34,302 nucleotides of DNA from a virus: positions 1 to 34,302 of IMG/VR virus record IMGVR_UViG_3300045954_000074. One strand, written 5' to 3'. Both the position numbers and the translations under genes were made by a program. Shown here piece after piece: positions 23,199-30,898 of this stretch. Below the pieces are notes generated by a model, which worked only from the letters and a program-made list of their open reading frames with translations, did no database searches and was not told where the DNA came from. Each line of letters begins with the position of its first letter. The first letter of the stretch is position 1.

Positions 23199-23764
23199 TG
23201 CAACTCACCAACAAATTTAACAGGTTGATTTTGAGTCAGAAAAGCACTCAAAGCCATTTGTAAAATTTCCTCCTCAGACTTTCCAACCCTTTTCCCAAAA
23301 GCTTGTACCATCTCATACAATTCCTTCGGCACATTCGCCAAAATCGCCGTCTCCTCTTCCTCCCCCGCCTCCTTTGAACTGGCTTTCTCAATCTCAGGAA
23401 TAATTGGGAGTAGTTGAGGAATTGGTAAACTTAACTGACCTTCAACTAAAGGAACACCAATTTTTTTTAACTTAGCCATCATCTTCAGATGAGTCATAGC
23501 GCGGCTTTTCAGCCATTGGCAATTAACATGGATCTCCCCCGCATTTACTGGCCAGTAATAACCAGATTCCGGCGTAGCCAAAATCGGAAACCCCTCATTT
23601 CTCAATCTCGTGACAATGTAGCGAATCCATCGTTCATCAGAAGCTGTACTCTCTTCACCAGTAATTAAAGTTACTAACTCTTTGGCTTTAATGCCATTTT
23701 CAATCCCACGTCTGTATTGAACCTCTAGAAGCACTCTTTGTGGTGTGATCGCAGTTTTCATCAT
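23195..23764 (-). CDS. early protein with winged-helix-like N-terminus
   Basis: The 189-aa product has a candidate winged helix at residues 10-60: GIENGIKAKELVTLITGEES, WIRYIVTRLRNEGFPILATP, GYYWPVN. A middle helical part and an acidic linker (KEAGEEEETA) follow, then a C-terminal YEMVQAFGKRVGKSEEEILQ that resembles a ribbon-helix-helix or short dimerisation helix pair. It is likely a DNA-binding early regulator, but I cannot name a family. A strong hairpin lies just ahead of its start, and ATG GemA overlaps its stop. Confidence 0.6.
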   Translation of the reverse strand: MMKTAITPQRVLLEVQYRRGIENGIKAKELVTLITGEESTASDERWIRYIVTRLRNEGFPILATPESGYYWPVNAGEIHVNCQWLKSRAMTHLKMMAKLKKIGVPLVEGQLSLPIPQLLPIIPEIEKASSKEAGEEEETAILANVPKELYEMVQAFGKRVGKSEEEILQMALSAFLTQNQPVKFVGELQ

Positions 23765-23775
23765 TTCCCCCCTGG

Positions 23776-23794
23776 GGGTGGGAATTACCCACCC
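23776..23794. promoter_or_regulatory. GC-rich hairpin before an early gene
   Basis: GGGTGGG, AATTA, CCCACCC is a perfect 7-bp stem with a 5-nt loop, 12 bp from the start of the gene at 23764. On the minus strand the following CCAGGGGGGAAATG supplies the ribosome binding site, whose G run could also pair with the C run of the stem. That allows alternative folding that hides or frees the site. Confidence 0.5.
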
Positions 23795-23803
23795 TAAGAT
23801 TAA

Positions 23804-24394
23804 CTACACATAGCTGTCAAGAAAATGCTTTACTTCATCGGGTATCAATTCCTCTACTAAGTCAGCAGGAATAGGGATAGTGTTGAAAAAAGATAAAGCA
23901 GCCCACAATGAAAACGGCACTTCATCACCTTTGTAAACATTCACCACCAGCGCAAGTATCTGATTTGGTTTACCCTGCCATTCCACTTCAAAACAAGGCT
24001 TATCTTGCACAAACAAACTAGGGAAACAACTCATCATCGGGATACCACCTGGGAAGATAGAGTTTAAGCCCCGCAGGTAACAATTATCCTTAACCTTGAA
24101 TTTCACATCCAACCATTCAACATTCTGAAACCCTAAACCATCGAGAAATTGATCCAAATATAAGGGAAATTCATCTACAGTGGGTTGTTCAGACTCATCT
24201 TTCAGATGCTCGTTCAGAGACTCTAAATAAGCTTCATCAACAAAAATATCTTGAGTAAAGTCTTTTAGAAGTTCTAAAAACTCCTCAGATAAAAAGTTTA
24301 CTTGGCACAGAGATTTATCTTTGCCCATAGCCCTAGCCCTACACCAACTAGGAAATTTACCCGCATTCGGTAATCCAGTACAATAAAACTTCAT
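23804..24394 (-). CDS. early hypothetical protein, 196 aa
   Basis: I do not recognise this product. It starts MKFYCTGLPNAGKFPSWCRA, has an acidic helical section at residues 35-80 (FLELLKDFTQDIF), and a beta-rich second half (FEVEWQGKPNQILALVVNVY) ending in LIPDEVKHFLDSY. No transmembrane segment is seen. A good ribosome binding site (GAGGGA) precedes the ATG. Early operons of Mu-like phages usually carry such host-interaction genes between MuB and GemA. Confidence 0.55.
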   Translation of the reverse strand: MKFYCTGLPNAGKFPSWCRARAMGKDKSLCQVNFLSEEFLELLKDFTQDIFVDEAYLESLNEHLKDESEQPTVDEFPLYLDQFLDGLGFQNVEWLDVKFKVKDNCYLRGLNSIFPGGIPMMSCFPSLFVQDKPCFEVEWQGKPNQILALVVNVYKGDEVPFSLWAALSFFNTIPIPADLVEELIPDEVKHFLDSYV

Positions 24395-24408
24395 GCTTCC
24401 CTCTTCTG

Positions 24409-24471
24409 CTACTTGTTTGTTGGAATGTAAGTAAAAGTAGTAGCAACATCATTTGCTTTCTTTGTTGCCAT
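24409..24471 (-). CDS. possible 20-aa peptide
   Basis: A short frame encodes MATKKANDVATTFTYIPTNK between two early genes, 11 bp after the upstream stop, with GAAAAAAGA upstream. Its size and position fit a translated mini-gene, but there is no independent support. Confidence 0.25.
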   Translation of the reverse strand: MATKKANDVATTFTYIPTNK

Positions 24472-24482
24472 TGGGTCTTTTT

Positions 24483-24902
24483 TCAAAACCAGAACATAAT
24501 CTTGTAAAAAACAAGCTTTTGTTCATTAAGGAGAACTCCATCCTTTGAGTAATCCAGAATCAAGGCTTTTGGATAATCCGTACTAAATCTAATTAATCTG
24601 CTTACTCTGGGTTTACCAGAACTCGAAGTAACTTCCTGTTTGTGTGTAATTAAACTATTAGGAAAAAACTTCTTTTTGAACTCCAACTCAAAAACAGCAG
24701 AGTAGAAGGCATTAATCATATCTACGTGCTGGAATCTACACCCAGACAATTTTTGAACTAGATTTGCATATTCCCTCTTTAGCCAATTAAACCTATCAAG
24801 CCGCCCTATATCCGCATGAGAGAAATTGTAAAAGGAGGTGTCTGCAAAATGCCCTTTCACTTTATTTCTCAACTCCTCAAAAGTTAACAAATCACTCATC
24901 AT
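24483..24902 (-). CDS. early hypothetical protein, 139 aa
   Basis: The product begins MMSDLLTFEELRNKVKGHFA and contains a basic helical region (DRFNWLKREYANLVQKLSGC), then strands in the second half (VSRLIRFSTDYPKALILDYS) and an aromatic end (KLVFYKIMFWF). I do not recognise it. It overlaps the tandem-HTH gene by 11 bp and so is probably translated together with it. Confidence 0.5.
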   Translation of the reverse strand: MMSDLLTFEELRNKVKGHFADTSFYNFSHADIGRLDRFNWLKREYANLVQKLSGCRFQHVDMINAFYSAVFELEFKKKFFPNSLITHKQEVTSSSGKPRVSRLIRFSTDYPKALILDYSKDGVLLNEQKLVFYKIMFWF

Positions 24903-25671
24903 CCACCGCCCCAGAAAGTCTATCTAACTCAATGATTCTTTTTCCTAACCGGCAGTCTTGGCAGCATTCCAACATTCCAGGTGAAAAGCAATTACAAGCC
25001 AAGCCGTAATAAATTATTTGCTGAGGGAGGTTACCTTTAACTTTAATTATTTCTTCCTTGGTCTTAAATAACCCCTCTTCAATGCTTTGGTTAAACTGAC
25101 GGGAAATCCGATGCTCCGTGTACGGTTCTCCCAGATACAAAAGATTTTTCACCTGAGATCGGGTGACCCATTCCTCGCAGAAAATAAAATCAATAAGTCC
25201 TAAAAAAACTCTCCCTCCAGGCTCGATGTCTTTCTGCTTTGGTGTAGTTTTGATATGTAAACTTAAACGGTCAACATCCTCCAATTTTGTGCCAATTAGA
25301 TAGCAGACTTTAACGTTTAACTTGGTTCTGTTGATGTGTGGATACGTGCCACTTAGCACATAATTTAAAGTTGAATGAGCAACATTAAGATACTTTGCTA
25401 CTTTGGCAATAGTATATTTTTCACAAGCATCCCTCAAAATCTCAATCCAATTATCAGTAGGCGTAATTGGTTTGATAGGTTGAAGATGCTTTGCAACCAA
25501 TTCTTCCAACATCCGAGCATTTGCGGGATAAGTACCTTTCAGCACTTGTCTCACATAGTTATAAGAAACACCTAACTGATGAGAGACATTCTTAATCCCT
25601 AAAAGGTCACATTGGATCTTTAAAGTTTGTCTCCAATTATGTGTAGTGACCTCAACCTTCACACTAACCAT
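24892..25671 (-). CDS. tandem helix-turn-helix protein with C-terminal cysteine cluster
   Basis: I choose ATG 25671 (259 aa) because GGAGGTG lies 4 bp upstream on the minus strand. Two homologous HTH units occur: residues 13-50 (WRQTLKIQCDLLGIKNVSHQ, then LGVSYNYVRQVLKGTYP) and 75-112 (WIEILRDACEKYTIAKVAKY, then LNVAHSTLNYVLSGTYP), each ending in GTYP. The C-terminus has a possible zinc cluster (CNCFSPGMLECCQDC). Two DNA-binding units in one chain suggest recognition of a repeated DNA site, but the target is unknown. Confidence 0.65.
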   Translation of the reverse strand: MVSVKVEVTTHNWRQTLKIQCDLLGIKNVSHQLGVSYNYVRQVLKGTYPANARMLEELVAKHLQPIKPITPTDNWIEILRDACEKYTIAKVAKYLNVAHSTLNYVLSGTYPHINRTKLNVKVCYLIGTKLEDVDRLSLHIKTTPKQKDIEPGGRVFLGLIDFIFCEEWVTRSQVKNLLYLGEPYTEHRISRQFNQSIEEGLFKTKEEIIKVKGNLPQQIIYYGLACNCFSPGMLECCQDCRLGKRIIELDRLSGAVDDE

Positions 25672-25936
25672 TGAACACCTCCACCCCCTCGCCACGTACT
25701 TCTTGGAGGTAATTCAACAACTTAGAACCGTCCAGAGAAACAGGGCATAGTAATCCCACAACCAGAGATTCTTGAATGTAACGGGCTGCAACCTCTTGAG
25801 CTTCTCGCCGTGTCAAATCAACCCCACTAGCCGAAAAATTGTCCCCTTCCCAAGTGGAAATAACAGCAATTAAATGGTCTACAGCTTCAGCTAGAGGGAA
25901 AAAATAGTAACGTGGAACTTCTATTTTGTTAAGCAT
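25664..25936 (-). CDS. early hypothetical protein, 90 aa
   Basis: The product has an N-terminal hydrophobic strand (KIEVPRYYFFPLAEAVDHLI), an EGDNFSASGVDLTRREAQEV helix and a C-terminal strand pair. I do not recognise it. It lies 4 bp after the MuB stop and overlaps the tandem-HTH gene by 8 bp; its C-terminal codons supply that gene's ribosome binding site. Confidence 0.5.
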   Translation of the reverse strand: MLNKIEVPRYYFFPLAEAVDHLIAVISTWEGDNFSASGVDLTRREAQEVAARYIQESLVVGLLCPVSLDGSKLLNYLQEVRGEGVEVFNG

Positions 25937-25940
25937 CGTT

Positions 25941-26663
25941 TCAACCTGCCTTTGCTGTTAAGAAAAACTTTTGATTACCCCATTGAGAAGCACTGACACT
26001 TTCCCACCGTTGAGTTTTGGCAAGTGCCTCAATCCGCGACAATCCGACAATCATCAGGCCCATTCCGCCCTTACTTTCCTTATGAACTCTTTGCAGTAAA
26101 TCGTCGGTCACACCTACATCGCAAATAGTGTCTGCTAGAGTCCGTGCATCCTCAATATCAAGGGGCTGAAACTCTACAAATTGGCTAATACGTCGGGATA
26201 GCTGCTGGCGGTGTATCAGTTTCTTCTCAATCCCTTCCATCCCAATCAGCACGACCGGGACACCAGCCAAATCATGAATATCTCTCAGAATTTCCAGCAT
26301 TCTCAAATCCCGCAGCAAATAGTCACACTCATCAATGAAAAGAGGACGGCGGGTGGATTCAAGACTCTGGACAATATTGTTGAAAGTTTCAGCATTTCGC
26401 CATGCTGTGGGAGATCCCAAATCAGCAGCTATAGTGTTAAGCATGGATTTTAGATTCCAAGCAGCGTTTGCTCGTAGGAAAACTCCATTGACCCGTTCCT
26501 GCTTCACTAACCAGCGAATAGATGTGGTTTTCCCCGTGCCGGTGCCACCAAAAACCAAACCCATCGCAGGGATGCCCAAATCAAGCTGTGCAGTCTCTGA
26601 CAGAGATTCATAAGCTTGAAACAGCTTGAGCAGATTTTTTACCTTTGCAAGTTCTTTCTTCAT
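25941..26663 (-). CDS. MuB-like AAA+ transposition ATPase
   Basis: The 240-aa product has Walker A GGTGTGKTT (residues 39-47), Walker B PLFIDECD (107-114), a sensor-like VVLIGMEG (137-144) and a basic pair R157-R158 in LSRRISQF as candidate arginine finger. In Mu, MuB binds target DNA and activates MuA, giving target choice and immunity. It is shorter than Mu MuB (about 312 aa) because the N-terminal HTH region is missing. In that respect it is closer to TniB-like proteins. An intergenic hairpin precedes it. Confidence 0.9.
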   Translation of the reverse strand: MKKELAKVKNLLKLFQAYESLSETAQLDLGIPAMGLVFGGTGTGKTTSIRWLVKQERVNGVFLRANAAWNLKSMLNTIAADLGSPTAWRNAETFNNIVQSLESTRRPLFIDECDYLLRDLRMLEILRDIHDLAGVPVVLIGMEGIEKKLIHRQQLSRRISQFVEFQPLDIEDARTLADTICDVGVTDDLLQRVHKESKGGMGLMIVGLSRIEALAKTQRWESVSASQWGNQKFFLTAKAG

Positions 26664-26689
26664 ATGCTATGATTCCTTTGGATTTAATC

Positions 26690-26720
26690 CCTTGGCAGCA
26701 CTCAGAACAATCTGCCAAGG
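26690..26720. promoter_or_regulatory. 9-bp perfect hairpin upstream of the MuB-like gene
   Basis: CCTTGGCAG (26690-26698) and CTGCCAAGG (26712-26720) enclose a 13-nt loop. On the plus strand TTATTTTTTATT follows, giving a good terminator shape against antisense transcription. On the minus strand, the gene direction, no T run follows, so it would act as an mRNA processing or stability element between the 99-aa gene and MuB. Confidence 0.55.
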
Positions 26721-26727
26721 TTATTTT

Positions 26728-27027
26728 TTATTTGGACTTCCGTTTGCGCTGAGGTTTAGGGTTAAGTAAATCTTTGATGCGTTTTACAAGGTTTTCCCAA
26801 GCAGTAATTTGAGACGGAATACAGCCGGCACTACGGTCTTGGATATATTGGAGATAAGCATTTATTTGTTTTCTCTCACCGATGGAAAGCTGTTTTTTGA
26901 CAGTTTCCGACTGGGGAGATTTTATAAATGCTTCAAGCTCCGTATTGGTGTAGTCACTTCGATACATTGCTCGGACTTGTTCACATCGGGCTTTATACTC
27001 AGCCAGTGCTTTTTCATCCATTGCCAT
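26728..27027 (-). CDS. early hypothetical helical protein, 99 aa
   Basis: The product is helical and basic at its C-terminus (NPKPQRKRKSK), which may contact nucleic acid. It contains RAMYRSDYTNTELEAFIKSP and ERKQINAYLQYIQDRSAG. No known family. GAGAGG upstream of the ATG is a good ribosome binding site. It lies between transposase-linked small genes and MuB. Confidence 0.55.
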   Translation of the reverse strand: MAMDEKALAEYKARCEQVRAMYRSDYTNTELEAFIKSPQSETVKKQLSIGERKQINAYLQYIQDRSAGCIPSQITAWENLVKRIKDLLNPKPQRKRKSK

Positions 27028-27039
27028 AGAAAATCCTCT

Positions 27040-27387
27040 CTATTTATCCAAAACATTCCAAGGTAGTTCGTGGGCATATTTAATCTTGAATCCAAGAAGT
27101 CTGTAGCAGTGTTTAGCTACGATTTCCAATTGAAATAAAATCAAATACCAAGTTGGAACTTTTACAGACTCTAAAGAACCCGCATAAACATCAATTAGGT
27201 CAACAGTTTCCGGTTCTTCTTCCAGTCCTAATCTTTCAATCATGTTCCAATATTCGGGATGCTGTCTATATTGTTTCTCCCACACATCAAAAGCACTCCA
27301 TCCCTCTTCAGCATTCATCCAATCAAGATACCAAAATCCAAATTCTAAGGGTAAAGCTTCTAATTTTGGCTTAGTGTTTGAGGTCAT
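27040..27387 (-). CDS. early hypothetical protein, 115 aa
   Basis: The product is acidic and aromatic: LPLEFGFWYLDWMNAEEGWS, then a helix pair around YWNMIERLGLEEEPETVDLI and WYLILFQLEIVAKHCYRLLG. Not recognised. Its start overlaps by 17 bp a small gene on the same strand (27371-27523). Confidence 0.5.
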   Translation of the reverse strand: MTSNTKPKLEALPLEFGFWYLDWMNAEEGWSAFDVWEKQYRQHPEYWNMIERLGLEEEPETVDLIDVYAGSLESVKVPTWYLILFQLEIVAKHCYRLLGFKIKYAHELPWNVLDK

Positions 27388-27523
27388 AACTTCGCTCCAG
27401 TCTAACTAACAATTTCTTTGTATGATTCCCTAACTTAACCGCGTAGGGATATTGAACGTACGCGTCTATCATTTCAAGGAACATATCTAAAACCTCAAAA
27501 TTTATTTTGTTTCGCCAGGTCAC
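27371..27523 (-). CDS. small early gene, about 50 aa
   Basis: A short frame, open from the stop of the GIY-YIG-like gene, encodes VTWRNKINFEVLDMFLEMID then AYVQYPYAVKLGNHTKKLLV and RLERSYDLKH. It reads like a real amphipathic helical protein and fills an otherwise empty 163-bp gap. Starts are uncertain: GTG 27523 gives 50 aa; ATG 27484 gives 37 aa with GAGG upstream. Its end overlaps the following gene. Confidence 0.45.
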   Translation of the reverse strand: MTWRNKINFEVLDMFLEMIDAYVQYPYAVKLGNHTKKLLVRLERSYDLKH

Positions 27524-27550
27524 ATCTTCCAATACAAAAAAATGCTTTGC

Positions 27551-27802
27551 CTACTCAAAAATTAGTGGTACATAATCGGATAACAAAAAGTAATCACCAC
27601 CAAGTCTAAAAGGCTCTAATACATCTATTAAAAGAGCTTCCAATACCGCAGCATGAGGACATTCAAAAAAATCAACTGCTTTAAATCTGCTGTCACCTTT
27701 TGCCCTCGTTTGAGAATTAAGACAGTTAACTCTCGTATGGATTTCATTGCTAGTAATTCCAATCTTGAAGCATTTGCTATTTGAGACTAGGTAATGATAC
27801 AT
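27551..27802 (-). CDS. minimal GIY-YIG-like (T5orf172/MUG113-type) protein
   Basis: The 83-aa product has the compact GIY-YIG pattern: YHYLVSN in place of GIY, FKIGIT (12-17) in place of YIG, an Arg at 24 (TRVNCLNSQ), a Glu at 55 (AAVLEALLIDVL), and GGDYFLL at the end. In T5orf172-type domains these are the nuclease residues. It lies directly downstream of the transposase. Whether it is an active nuclease, a DNA-end processing factor or only DNA-binding is not known. Confidence 0.6.
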   Translation of the reverse strand: MYHYLVSNSKCFKIGITSNEIHTRVNCLNSQTRAKGDSRFKAVDFFECPHAAVLEALLIDVLEPFRLGGDYFLLSDYVPLIFE

Positions 27803-27821
27803 GAGAATTTACCTCACTAAA

Positions 27822-29969
27822 TTACGCCAGGGCGTGTGTAATTTGCTCCTCAGAAACCTCTAGGAAAAATAGTGTCCCCTTGCCTTCAGGTGTGCGGATA
27901 AAATGCAGCATCCATTCAGCATCATCGGCTGCAATCTCTTTTCCCTGTTGGATGTTGCGCCACATCTGGCAAAAATAATTACCATCTCTGATCACAACAG
28001 GCTGCTGTTCAATTCGGTTGAATGCGGCGCTGGCTGCTGCCAGTTCATCAGCACTCATTGGTTGAGGCTGCTTAGGTTGCAGTGCCTCTAATACCTCCGT
28101 AGCTATTTGCAGTCCTTTGGAGTCGTGAATTTCCCCTTTTGGACGGAAGGGAATAACATTGGTTCTTTCCTCTTGAGCATCAAGAATCGCCTCCACAACC
28201 TCTTCAACTTGGACTTTCTTAGCCAGTTTTTTAAGTGCTTTGCGTCCTTCCTGTACCCGTTCCTTCTGCATAGCCCGTGCCTTCACTGCCACCTCCTGGC
28301 GGTTAATACCAGTCCGGGCTGGGTCTTCAGCTACGCAAATTAAGTTAAAGTCACCATCAAAAACGTAAATTTTCCCCAAGTCCAGAGGGTCAAACCTGAC
28401 TTGTACAGTTTTGCCAATCCAGCCTTCCAACTCTGGAGCTATAAAATATGTACCCTCTAGTTGAATGCCACGCTTTTGAACTACGCGGAGTCCATCGCTA
28501 CCCGGAGCTTCCGCTAAGAGAATGTCTAAGGCTCGTTCGTCGGCAATCCGTCTGAGGTTGCCACGCCAGTTAGTGAACATTTCAAATGGTGTCGAGCCTT
28601 CTAGTCCTTCGTGGGGTTGATGGCTGTAAACCGTTTCACACCAACGATTACAGAACTGTTGGAAGTCCTTAGCGTTCATGGTCAGGACTATTTCTTGGTT
28701 CTTGGTCATCAACCTGTCAGCAAAACTTTCCCTAGCTCGTAGCTCCTGGCGTTCTGCCACGTTGTGACCAATGAATCCAGGCAACAACTCAACCAAATCA
28801 TGAGCAAAAGTTCGAAAAAATCGCTCAATGTGCGGTTTCTGCCAAGGTTGGAAAGGTTCACACAGCTTTTGCTTAATGTCTAGGGCTGCAAACAGGCGTT
28901 GTAAGTGGTTAGCAGTGTAATCTTTACCGTTATCTGTCTTAACCGTCTCCGGTACACCCCAATCCAAGAGGCATTGCCGGAGTAAAGTTGCTATTGCTAC
29001 AGCCTTTGACTTGGGTACAACCAGTAATTTAGACCTGCGGCTAAAAACATCTATGCACCCAATCAGGGTATAACGTCCATCTGCCAGCATCACATCGGCT
29101 GGTGTGCTGTCCATCTCCCAGAGTTGGTTAAGTCTGTCTACGCCATCGGAATAACTCCCGAAAGCAGTCATAAATTTTGACTTCCAAGCATCCGGGTTAG
29201 AAACGGCTGTGAAAATTTCCTGATTTTCATCCCGCCACTGCTTGATCCACCGTTCCAAAGTCCGTTGGCTGGGTAAAATTTCCGCCTCAAACCGGTTTTG
29301 CAGAACTGTTAACAGGTGTTTACCTGTACAGTGCGGGTACTGTGTCAACATCCCCAGTACAAAATCTTTCAGTTTGGGGCAACCATCAATTTTTGTGTCC
29401 CCTTTGCGGTTGCCATAATTTCCCGATAACGCCTGAACACTGCCTGCTTCTAAGGTTTTCATCCAGCGTTGTAGGCTAGATGGCGAAAGGTTAGGAACAG
29501 CTTGTTTAGTCGTTTGGGATACCTGTATTTCGCCTCTGTTGTAGGCATTGGCGAATATGTGATGACAGTTAACTTTTTTTAATTGATGCTGTTGGCAGTA
29601 ATTTTCCAGAATTTTTAATATTTCTAGGCGAGTGTCTATTCTTAGGTCACTCCCATTAGCTTTTTGCGGGTTTTTGGGCTTGATCGTCGGCACTTTTACC
29701 AGCACTTCTGTTACTGGTTGGGGTGCCGGCATCTCTACTTTTATTGGTTCTGGGCTTGGTTTAGCTGTCTCCAAGCTTTGATTTTCAGCAGTTTGGCGGA
29801 GATACTGCTGTGTTTCTTCTGGCAGGCTAGAGATGTGATACTCTTTGCCTCCTCCCAATTGTTGGCGATTGCGCCACTGCCAATTTTCTCTTTGGGCTTT
29901 TTTTATCAGCCCTTTAAGAGAACCGGGTAATCCAGGTAAGCCAGTTAATTCCGAAGTTCCGAGCCACAT
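27822..29969 (-). CDS. MuA-type DDE transposase
   Basis: The 715-aa product opens with the MuA N-terminal DNA-binding domain (TSELTGLPGLPGSLKGLIKK, then GGGKEYHISSLPEETQQYL). A linker and two HTH-type regions follow (SLQRWMKTLEAG; SQRTLERWIKQW). The RNase H-like core has the catalytic triad D287 (WEMDSTPADV), D346 (VKTDNGKDYT) and E382 (KPHIERFFRTF). A beta-barrel and basic C-terminus follow. It joins phage ends to target DNA for integration and replicative transposition. It is slightly longer than Mu MuA (663 aa). Confidence 0.95.
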   Translation of the reverse strand: MWLGTSELTGLPGLPGSLKGLIKKAQRENWQWRNRQQLGGGKEYHISSLPEETQQYLRQTAENQSLETAKPSPEPIKVEMPAPQPVTEVLVKVPTIKPKNPQKANGSDLRIDTRLEILKILENYCQQHQLKKVNCHHIFANAYNRGEIQVSQTTKQAVPNLSPSSLQRWMKTLEAGSVQALSGNYGNRKGDTKIDGCPKLKDFVLGMLTQYPHCTGKHLLTVLQNRFEAEILPSQRTLERWIKQWRDENQEIFTAVSNPDAWKSKFMTAFGSYSDGVDRLNQLWEMDSTPADVMLADGRYTLIGCIDVFSRRSKLLVVPKSKAVAIATLLRQCLLDWGVPETVKTDNGKDYTANHLQRLFAALDIKQKLCEPFQPWQKPHIERFFRTFAHDLVELLPGFIGHNVAERQELRARESFADRLMTKNQEIVLTMNAKDFQQFCNRWCETVYSHQPHEGLEGSTPFEMFTNWRGNLRRIADERALDILLAEAPGSDGLRVVQKRGIQLEGTYFIAPELEGWIGKTVQVRFDPLDLGKIYVFDGDFNLICVAEDPARTGINRQEVAVKARAMQKERVQEGRKALKKLAKKVQVEEVVEAILDAQEERTNVIPFRPKGEIHDSKGLQIATEVLEALQPKQPQPMSADELAAASAAFNRIEQQPVVIRDGNYFCQMWRNIQQGKEIAADDAEWMLHFIRTPEGKGTLFFLEVSEEQITHALA

Positions 29970-30148
29970 AAGACATGATCATGTGATATCAGGGTTTGTC
30001 TATCAATTTCTAGGAGCGAATGAATTGCCTGTGCAATATATTCACGAGGAGTTACACCTCGTAGAGCAGCCCCTAAACAAGCCTTCTGATAATCGGATGC
30101 ACTTAATACAGGTCTGACTATGTTGTTGACTCTAGACTTTGACTTCAT
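29945..30148 (-). CDS. small early regulator in the ner position
   Basis: The 67-aa product (KSKSRVNNIVRPVLSASDYQ; LRGVTPREYIAQAIHSLLEI) looks like a short helical DNA-binding protein, possibly ribbon-helix-helix, not the HTH type of Mu Ner. It is the first gene of the early operon, overlaps the transposase start by 25 bp, and faces the repressor across the operator. The position suggests a Ner/Cro-like role: damping early and repressor transcription. Confidence 0.55.
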   Translation of the reverse strand: MKSKSRVNNIVRPVLSASDYQKACLGAALRGVTPREYIAQAIHSLLEIDRQTLISHDHVLCGSELRN

Positions 30149-30151
30149 TTA

Positions 30152-30212
30152 TTGTCTCATCTTGTCTTAGGTTGTCTAAGACAGTATAGTACATAAAGAA
30201 CTTAAAGTACAA
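30152..30212. promoter_or_regulatory. immunity operator with opposing promoters
   Basis: TTGTCT repeats at 30152, 30162 and 30172, exactly one helical turn apart. An 8-bp perfect dyad TGTCTTAG-GTTGT-CTAAGACA spans 30163-30183. Early promoter on the minus strand: TTGTAC (30212-30207), 18 bp, TATACT (30188-30183). Repressor promoter on the plus strand: TTGTCT (30162-30167), 17 bp, TATAGT (30185-30190). The -10 boxes overlap, so the promoters face each other and bound repressor could block the early one. Confidence 0.75.
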
Positions 30213-30244
30213 TAGGTACGTTAGAAAAATTAAGCTAACAAAAA

Positions 30245-30883
30245 ATGTTGATCCAAAGTCGCAAAACACCTACACCAGAAGGAATAGAGCTTTTGAGCAA
30301 GGTTTTACAAGCCACTCTCACTTACAATAGGTGGTCTGAGAGGGAATTGGCGCGGAAAGCTGGTATCTCTCACGGTTCTGCTAATAGATATGTCAACGGT
30401 AGGATATTAGATCCACAGGATGACATATTACAAAAACTAGCACCGCACATATATGTAGCAAAGTCTATCAGTAATGAAGGTGTGGAAATAGATCCGCATT
30501 CCACATACGGTGATAACTGGATAGAACTAGAACGTATTGCTTTAGATGGAAAGCTTATAAAATCTCACAAACTATCCAAACACATGGAAATACTTCAAGG
30601 TCTTATTATTCAATATATTCAACGGGAAAATATCAATGAGGAAGAATTTGCCCGTAGAGCTTTATTACACCCCACAGTTATACGAGCAATTCTTTACGAT
30701 GGAAATATACTTGGGGATGATGCGATAGTAATATTAAGCCTGATATCAAGCATATTAAAAAATCCAGAAACAGGACAAACGTTTACTGGATGGTTAGAAT
30801 TAGCAGAATATTGTAAATTTCCTGTGGAAGCAGAAAAAAATTCTGCTTGTGATAATTCAGAGCAGAATCATGTATCACTATAA
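30245..30883 (+). CDS. probable phage repressor with two HTH units
   Basis: The 212-aa product has a Cro/CI-type HTH at about residues 31-52 (WSERELARKAGISHGSANRY), and a second HTH-like segment at about 129-153 (NINEEEFARRALLHPTVIRA). It is transcribed away from the early operon from the shared operator, as the c repressor is in Mu. Mu c itself is not of this type, but HTH repressors are usual in B3/D3112-like phages. Two DNA-binding units suit the three in-phase operator repeats. Confidence 0.8.
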   Translation: MLIQSRKTPTPEGIELLSKVLQATLTYNRWSERELARKAGISHGSANRYVNGRILDPQDDILQKLAPHIYVAKSISNEGVEIDPHSTYGDNWIELERIALDGKLIKSHKLSKHMEILQGLIIQYIQRENINEEEFARRALLHPTVIRAILYDGNILGDDAIVILSLISSILKNPETGQTFTGWLELAEYCKFPVEAEKNSACDNSEQNHVSL

Positions 30884-30898
30884 AGTTTAGTTTGAAGT

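Noticed and set aside
26690-26732. Terminator of the early operon before MuB
   Set aside because: The T run follows the hairpin only on the plus strand, while the early genes run on the minus strand.
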